A stretch of 36,167 nucleotides of DNA. It comes from Thermoplasmata archaeon (GTDB lineage: Archaea > Thermoplasmatota > E2 > DHVEG-1). This document shows positions 33,358 to 36,167 of the stretch, one piece after another. The translations under genes and the position numbers were made by a program. Every line of letters starts with the position of its first letter. The first letter of the stretch is position 1. The stretch covers positions 1 through 36,167 of the forward strand of contig JAHWGJ010000019.1 of NCBI GenBank assembly GCA_020054475.1, given 5' to 3'. Under the pieces are notes generated by a model. The model did no database searches, was not told where the DNA came from, and saw only the letters and a program-made list of their open reading frames with translations.

Positions 33358-33406
33358 CTCCCAAATTTTGTAACTAAATCATATCTAATAAATCTTCTGA
33401 TAATAC
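33358..33406 (-). repeat. Promoter/leader repeat, copy B
   Basis: Matches copy C at all but a few of ~47 positions and copy A more loosely. On the minus strand it ends in CAAAATTTGGGAGA, followed by a 20-codon frame from ATG 33347 and, further on, the helicase gene at 33223. It could provide promoter and leader for the helicase transcript. Confidence 0.6.
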
Positions 33407-33449
33407 ATATCAATGTCTAAAAATGAATTAATATCGTGTATTGACGAAT

Positions 33450-33476
33450 TAACAATCGTTAACTATTTAAAGTATT
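33450..33476 (+). promoter_or_regulatory. Conserved promoter-like block, unit 1
   Basis: TAACAATCGTTAACTATT followed by AGTATT, repeated at 33623-33649. It contains an inverted repeat TTAAC-AATC-GTTAA and a TATA-like TATTTAAAG whose centre is 30 nt before the stem of element iii. The conserved spacing (48 and 46 nt from block to stem) supports a promoter role. Confidence 0.45.
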
Positions 33477-33497
33477 AGAACTAAATAGATTATTAAC

Positions 33498-33571
33498 GAG
33501 AGATGGATTCCTTTTTGTATATTACCAAAAACTCTTTTTACCTCCGTTTTTTGAGTATATGAATCCCTCTC
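33498..33571 (+). ncRNA. Candidate structured small RNA, element iii
   Basis: GAGAGATGGATTC (33498-33510) pairs with GAATCCCTCTC (33561-33571), 11 pairs with a two-base bulge. The loop is ~50 nt and contains TGTATATTACC, which also occurs in element iv. Pyrimidine-rich sequence with T-runs follows the stem. Confidence 0.4.
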
Positions 33572-33622
33572 TTATCTCCCTTTCTTTTAATAGATGTTAA
33601 ATCAATGTATATATTAAAGAAA

Positions 33623-33649
33623 TAACAATCGTTAACTATTAATAGTATT
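33623..33649 (+). promoter_or_regulatory. Conserved promoter-like block, unit 2
   Basis: The same 18-base TAACAATCGTTAACTATT as at 33450, with AGTATT at the same distance. The TATA-like TATTAATAG is centred 28 nt before the stem of element iv. Sequence between the blocks diverges while these bases are kept, which suggests selection. Confidence 0.45.
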
Positions 33650-33668
33650 GGCTACAAATATATTAAGT

Positions 33669-33766
33669 GAGTAGGGAGTAATAAAATGGATATTTCTTTT
33701 AGCCTATCCCATCCTAATCTTGAGACTAATATTGTATATTACCTTATTCCTCTCTTCTCTCCACTC
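33669..33766 (+). ncRNA. Candidate structured small RNA, element iv
   Basis: GAGTAGGGAG (33669-33678) and CTCTCCACTC (33757-33766) are the same 3' arm as element i and a near-identical 5' arm. Pairing is 8 of 10, including mismatches in the middle, with a ~78-nt loop carrying TGTATATTACC. CTTTAAAAG follows. It ends about 60 bases before the zinc-finger ORF at 33825. Confidence 0.35.
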
Positions 33767-33824
33767 TCTTTAAAAGATTAATTGAAGTAAAGATAGAAAA
33801 GAGGGAAAGACATATTATTTATTA

Positions 33825-33998
33825 ATGACTAAATTTCGATGTGATGAATGTGGTAAGAAATTAGCTAAATCTACATCTTTACGCGTTACTAAAAAGAAGA
33901 GAGATGATTTAAAATCTGTTAAGGTTATGAGGATTTGTAAGGATTGTGCTATATTGTTAGGTTTAGGTGATAAGTATATAATTACGGCTTTAGATTAA
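33825..33998 (+). CDS. Small zinc-finger protein
   Basis: 57 residues: MTKFRCDECGKKLAKSTSLR, a basic middle part VTKKKRDDLKSVKVMR, then ICKDCAILLGLGDKYI. The two CxxC pairs (6-9 and 39-42) suggest a single zinc site, with a very basic loop that could touch nucleic acid. GAGGG lies ~20 bases before the ATG, too far to be a normal ribosome-binding site, so a leaderless message may be used. It follows candidate RNA element iv on the same strand. Confidence 0.65.
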   Translation: MTKFRCDECGKKLAKSTSLRVTKKKRDDLKSVKVMRICKDCAILLGLGDKYIITALD

Positions 33999-34151
33999 TT
34001 ATTGTTGAATTCAACCTCTAAAATTACTTACTTATACCTATAAGGGAATTAAACCGAAGGGATGGATTAAACCCCTCTATAAACTTACTTATATGGAAAC
34101 TCCCGATTCAACTAATTCTGTTAAGTTCATAAATTATCTCCCTTTTCGTAT

Positions 34152-34200
34152 CTCCCATATTTTGTAACTAAAACTTATCTAATAAATCTTCTGATAATAT
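34152..34200 (-). repeat. Promoter/leader repeat, copy C
   Basis: CTCCCATATTTTGTAACTAA at the left end and ATCTAATAAATCTTCTGATA at the right closely match copy B. On the minus strand it lies 65 bases after the stop of the membrane-protein gene at 34266. It is followed by GGGAGATAATTTATG, opening a 13-codon frame (MNLTELVESGVSI). Copy A shows the same order: membrane gene, repeat, Shine-Dalgarno, frame. Confidence 0.6.
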
Positions 34201-34265
34201 ACTTAAATTATACCCTTTTGTTAGAATCTATGTAGATATTTTTTTGACTTATTTATATCAATAAT

Positions 34266-34799
34266 TCACTTTTTCAATTTTTTATGATATTTCATATAAA
34301 AAATACTAAACAACCATATTAAAATAAATAATATTACTATTGAACCAATTATCAATATAAAATTAGTATTAAGAACATAACCCATTATCAACCAAAATAA
34401 GATTAATCCTGTAGTCAAAATCTTATTAATAATAATATTAGATTCAATAAATGAAAAATACCAAAAATTTTTCTTGAAATCTTCACAGGATTTAACATCA
34501 TCCCATATCTCACTTCCAAGTATACTCTTCAATTTCTCCTTGGAATGATATATATAGCTAAATTTTCTGTTTAAAACAAAGCACCACAATATTGAGAAAA
34601 TAATTCCTGATAATATCAGCAAACTCAAAATCTTAGTCTCATTTGAAACATCTCCTGTTGCTTTTAAAACCTCTGTTAATGCTACAATCAATAATCCTTG
34701 TATTACAAGAAAAATATATACAGAATTCCAATAATTCTTACACCAATGAACATATAAATCTTTTACAACATTTAATTTATTATCCTCACTAATCACCAT
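34266..34799 (-). CDS. Four-helix membrane protein, unknown
   Basis: 177 residues with hydrophobic segments at about 28-46, 55-74, 123-142 and 145-168. A polar cytoplasmic segment between helices 2 and 3 reads FSYIYHSKEKLKSILGSEIW. The N-terminus VVKDLYVHWCKNYWNSVYIF followed by paired helices loosely resembles the RipA/SLATT type of small membrane proteins, some of which act with defence systems; I cannot confirm this. GGTGAG precedes the ATG by nine bases. It lies between repeat C and the AN1-containing gene. Confidence 0.65.
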   Translation of the reverse strand: MVISEDNKLNVVKDLYVHWCKNYWNSVYIFLVIQGLLIVALTEVLKATGDVSNETKILSLLILSGIIFSILWCFVLNRKFSYIYHSKEKLKSILGSEIWDDVKSCEDFKKNFWYFSFIESNIIINKILTTGLILFWLIMGYVLNTNFILIIGSIVILFILIWLFSIFYMKYHKKLKK

Positions 34800-34946
34800 T
34801 TTTTCTCACCAACCACAATTTAAAATCAAATAAAACTATTAAAACATAACTAAATTATTCTTTCATACTATTAGTAAATTGGGTAACAACTGTTCAATTT
34901 CATCTAAAAATTAAAATAAAATTATTACTGTAATAATTATATTAAA

Positions 34947-35744
34947 TTAAAAAAAAATTACCGCTAAATAATATAAGATAATTATTATGAAAATAATAAT
35001 TAATATCCATATATATTTTCCTTTTTTCTTATCTTCAAAAAATTCATATTCTCTTTGTTTAAATTTTGGTTTAGATGAATAAATTTTAATATATTTAGTT
35101 TTAGTTTTTAAAGGATTTAATTCAGAATATTCGCTGCAAGGATGGCCTCCAACTTTATTCCATTCAATCTGTTTATTTATATCTGATGAATTAAATGGAG
35201 CTGACATTCTTCTTCTTGGATTTTTATGCATTTCACAAAACCAATCTTCACAATAATCACATTTTGTGAGATTTTTACTTTTTGTATTACCTCTTGGAAA
35301 ACAATAACCACAAGAGCCAATTGCCATTCCATCTTCATTGATTTTGAATTTTGGCTTCACTTTTTTCTTATTTTTTTTATTAATATTTTGGTTTTTTATA
35401 TTATTATTTACAACCGAAATTCCTAATCCATTTGGGGGTCTCCAAGTACCTGTTCTATGGTCAAGATTTATTTTGTGGAATCTTCCACTATGCGATGGTT
35501 CATATAAATGTGAAACTTCATGTATCGCAACTTCTCTTATTTCTTCTAAGATCATTATTCTAAGGTGATGTCGAGAAACATAAATTATCCAATTATCAAC
35601 GTCAATACATGCTCTGACATTTGACCCTTGATTTGGTATTAAACCATCACAGAAAACTACATTTGGATATACATTTAAGCCAAAATCTTTTGCAGATTGT
35701 ATTACATGATCAATAAAAAGCTGCTCTTTTGCTTTTAATGTAAT
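34947..35744 (-). CDS. Metallopeptidase-like domain fused to AN1 zinc finger and membrane anchor
   Basis: About 265 residues if read from the ATT at 35744; the first ATG (35555) would cut the catalytic domain. The upstream frame is open and protein-like (ACIDVDNWIIYVSRHHLRI). GGGAGG lies eight bases before that ATT. The zinc-peptidase motif is AIHEVSHLYEPSHSGRF (HExxH at 75-79, third His 85), as in WLM/SprT/DUF45-type minigluzincins. A Lys/Asn-rich linker follows. The AN1-type finger has C145, C148, C162, C165, C170, H173, H201 and C203, all eight ligands with an extended last loop. One C-terminal helix spans about 240-265. Likely a tail-anchored protease; its substrate is unknown. Confidence 0.75.
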   Translation of the reverse strand: MTLKAKEQLFIDHVIQSAKDFGLNVYPNVVFCDGLIPNQGSNVRACIDVDNWIIYVSRHHLRIMILEEIREVAIHEVSHLYEPSHSGRFHKINLDHRTGTWRPPNGLGISVVNNNIKNQNINKKNKKKVKPKFKINEDGMAIGSCGYCFPRGNTKSKNLTKCDYCEDWFCEMHKNPRRRMSAPFNSSDINKQIEWNKVGGHPCSEYSELNPLKTKTKYIKIYSSKPKFKQREYEFFEDKKKGKYIWILIIIFIIIILYYLAVIFF

Positions 35745-35933
35745 AATTATGTCCTCCCTTGATACAATAATATAAATATTTGAATACTTATAAACATAAC
35801 TAAAAATTATATTAACCCATATTTAACAATGAATATATAGAATAAAACCAGTATTATGCCAACATATATGACCCTGCGAATCAACTTATAATTAATAATC
35901 TTCATTTATTTTTTCAAATCCTATTAAAGATCA

Positions 35934-36167
35934 TTATAAAATTGAAAAATATGATTGTAGGAATGGAAATCGTTCAAACAACCAAAGAATGATTTGAGGG
36001 ATTTGATTAAATGTTTTTTGTTTAGGCATGCTAACTTCCAATGTTGCCCAGCCACTCTCAAGATCGTATATATCCTTTGCTTTTACTCTGATGGAGTAAT
36101 CACCTTTTTCATCGAAAGTGTGTGTGAAGTTATATTGAATATCCGAAAAATAAGGTCCAATCCATAG
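35934..36167 (-). CDS. 3' end of a secreted PKD-like surface protein (partial)
   Basis: 78 codons open to the right edge. The first part is the end of a PKD-type beta-sandwich (FTHTFDEKGDYSIRVKAKDI, DLESGWATLEVSMPK). It is followed by a C-terminal tail with NQIPQIILWLFERFPFLQSY. Tails of MPK/R-N-K plus a hydrophobic ERFP segment recur, as I recall, at the ends of surface proteins in Thermoplasmata and some methanogens, and may serve for anchoring or sorting. The 5' end lies beyond the window. Confidence 0.7.
   Translation of the reverse strand, partial: LWIGPYFSDIQYNFTHTFDEKGDYSIRVKAKDIYDLESGWATLEVSMPKQKTFNQIPQIILWLFERFPFLQSYFSIL

Larger units (their letters stand above)
33260..33824. other. 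Intergenic region with tandem RNA-like units
   Basis: 565 bases that contain leader repeat copy B (33358-33406), two similar units of ~175 bp with elements iii and iv, and a short frame (MNKDYFENIAGIEFQVIYSY, minus strand, 33347-33285). That frame follows the GGGAG of repeat B. No longer coding frame was found. Confidence 0.5.

Noticed and set aside
33420-33780. CRISPR array
   Set aside because: The two repeats are 173 bp apart with diverged, structured intervening sequence; there are no regular short spacers or cas genes.
34026-34094. Direct repeat ACTTACTTATA
   Set aside because: An 11-bp A+T-rich pair is expected by chance in this composition and has no other structure around it.

Overview
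The window is about 70% A+T. It carries an archaeal informational core: proteasome alpha, SBDS, the three archaeal exosome subunits, L37Ae, RpoP, Pcc1, L40e and an archaeal/eukaryal-type ProRS. Ribosome-binding sites are GGTG/GGAGG-like, and there are many exported proteins with PKD or thrombospondin-type Ca-binding repeats. The best inference is a Thermoplasmatota archaeon, perhaps of the sediment MBG-D/SG8-52 kind. This rests on gene content and remembered protein style; no 16S or marker tree was possible.

Layout. (1) 1-3322 is an accessory block ending in a tyrosine integrase. The first codons of that integrase are the antisense of a tRNA 3' end, which marks an att site. The block looks like one end of an integrated element, with the intact tRNA beyond the left edge. 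(2) 3342-5851 holds a secreted metzincin-like protease and QueE. (3) 5976-10829 is the exosome/proteasome superoperon (psmA, SBDS, rrp4, rrp41, rrp42, rpl37ae, rpoP), then a 500-nt interruption before pcc1. (4) 10826-16823 is largely minus strand: PurA, OsmC, a TrmJ-like methyltransferase, ProRS and L40e. A site-2 protease and a small unknown gene lie on the plus strand. (5) 17209-24094 mixes small membrane proteins, a cupin and central carbon metabolism (an Rpe-like protein, TpiA, transaldolase) with an AbrB-type regulator. (6) 24095-36167 is a second accessory region. It contains an 818-aa PKD surface protein, remnants of a beta-helix protein and a zinc-ribbon gene joined at a recombination scar, and a membrane-anchored UvrD/HelD-type helicase with a nuclease insertion. 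It also has a metallopeptidase-AN1 zinc finger-membrane anchor fusion and the 3' end of another surface protein.

Beyond the genes, several non-coding patterns stand out. Four intergenic inverted repeats share GAGTGGGGAG-like and CTCTCCACTC-like arms, each 25-30 nt downstream of a TATA-like box; two are near-tandem with a conserved promoter block. They are candidate small RNAs. A ~49-bp promoter/leader repeat occurs at 101, 33358 and 34152, tying the left and right accessory regions together. A 23-nt element lies downstream of two surface-protein genes. AATAC motifs phased at 10-11 bp lie upstream of a 33-codon ORF. Two genes appear to need AUA or AUU start codons.
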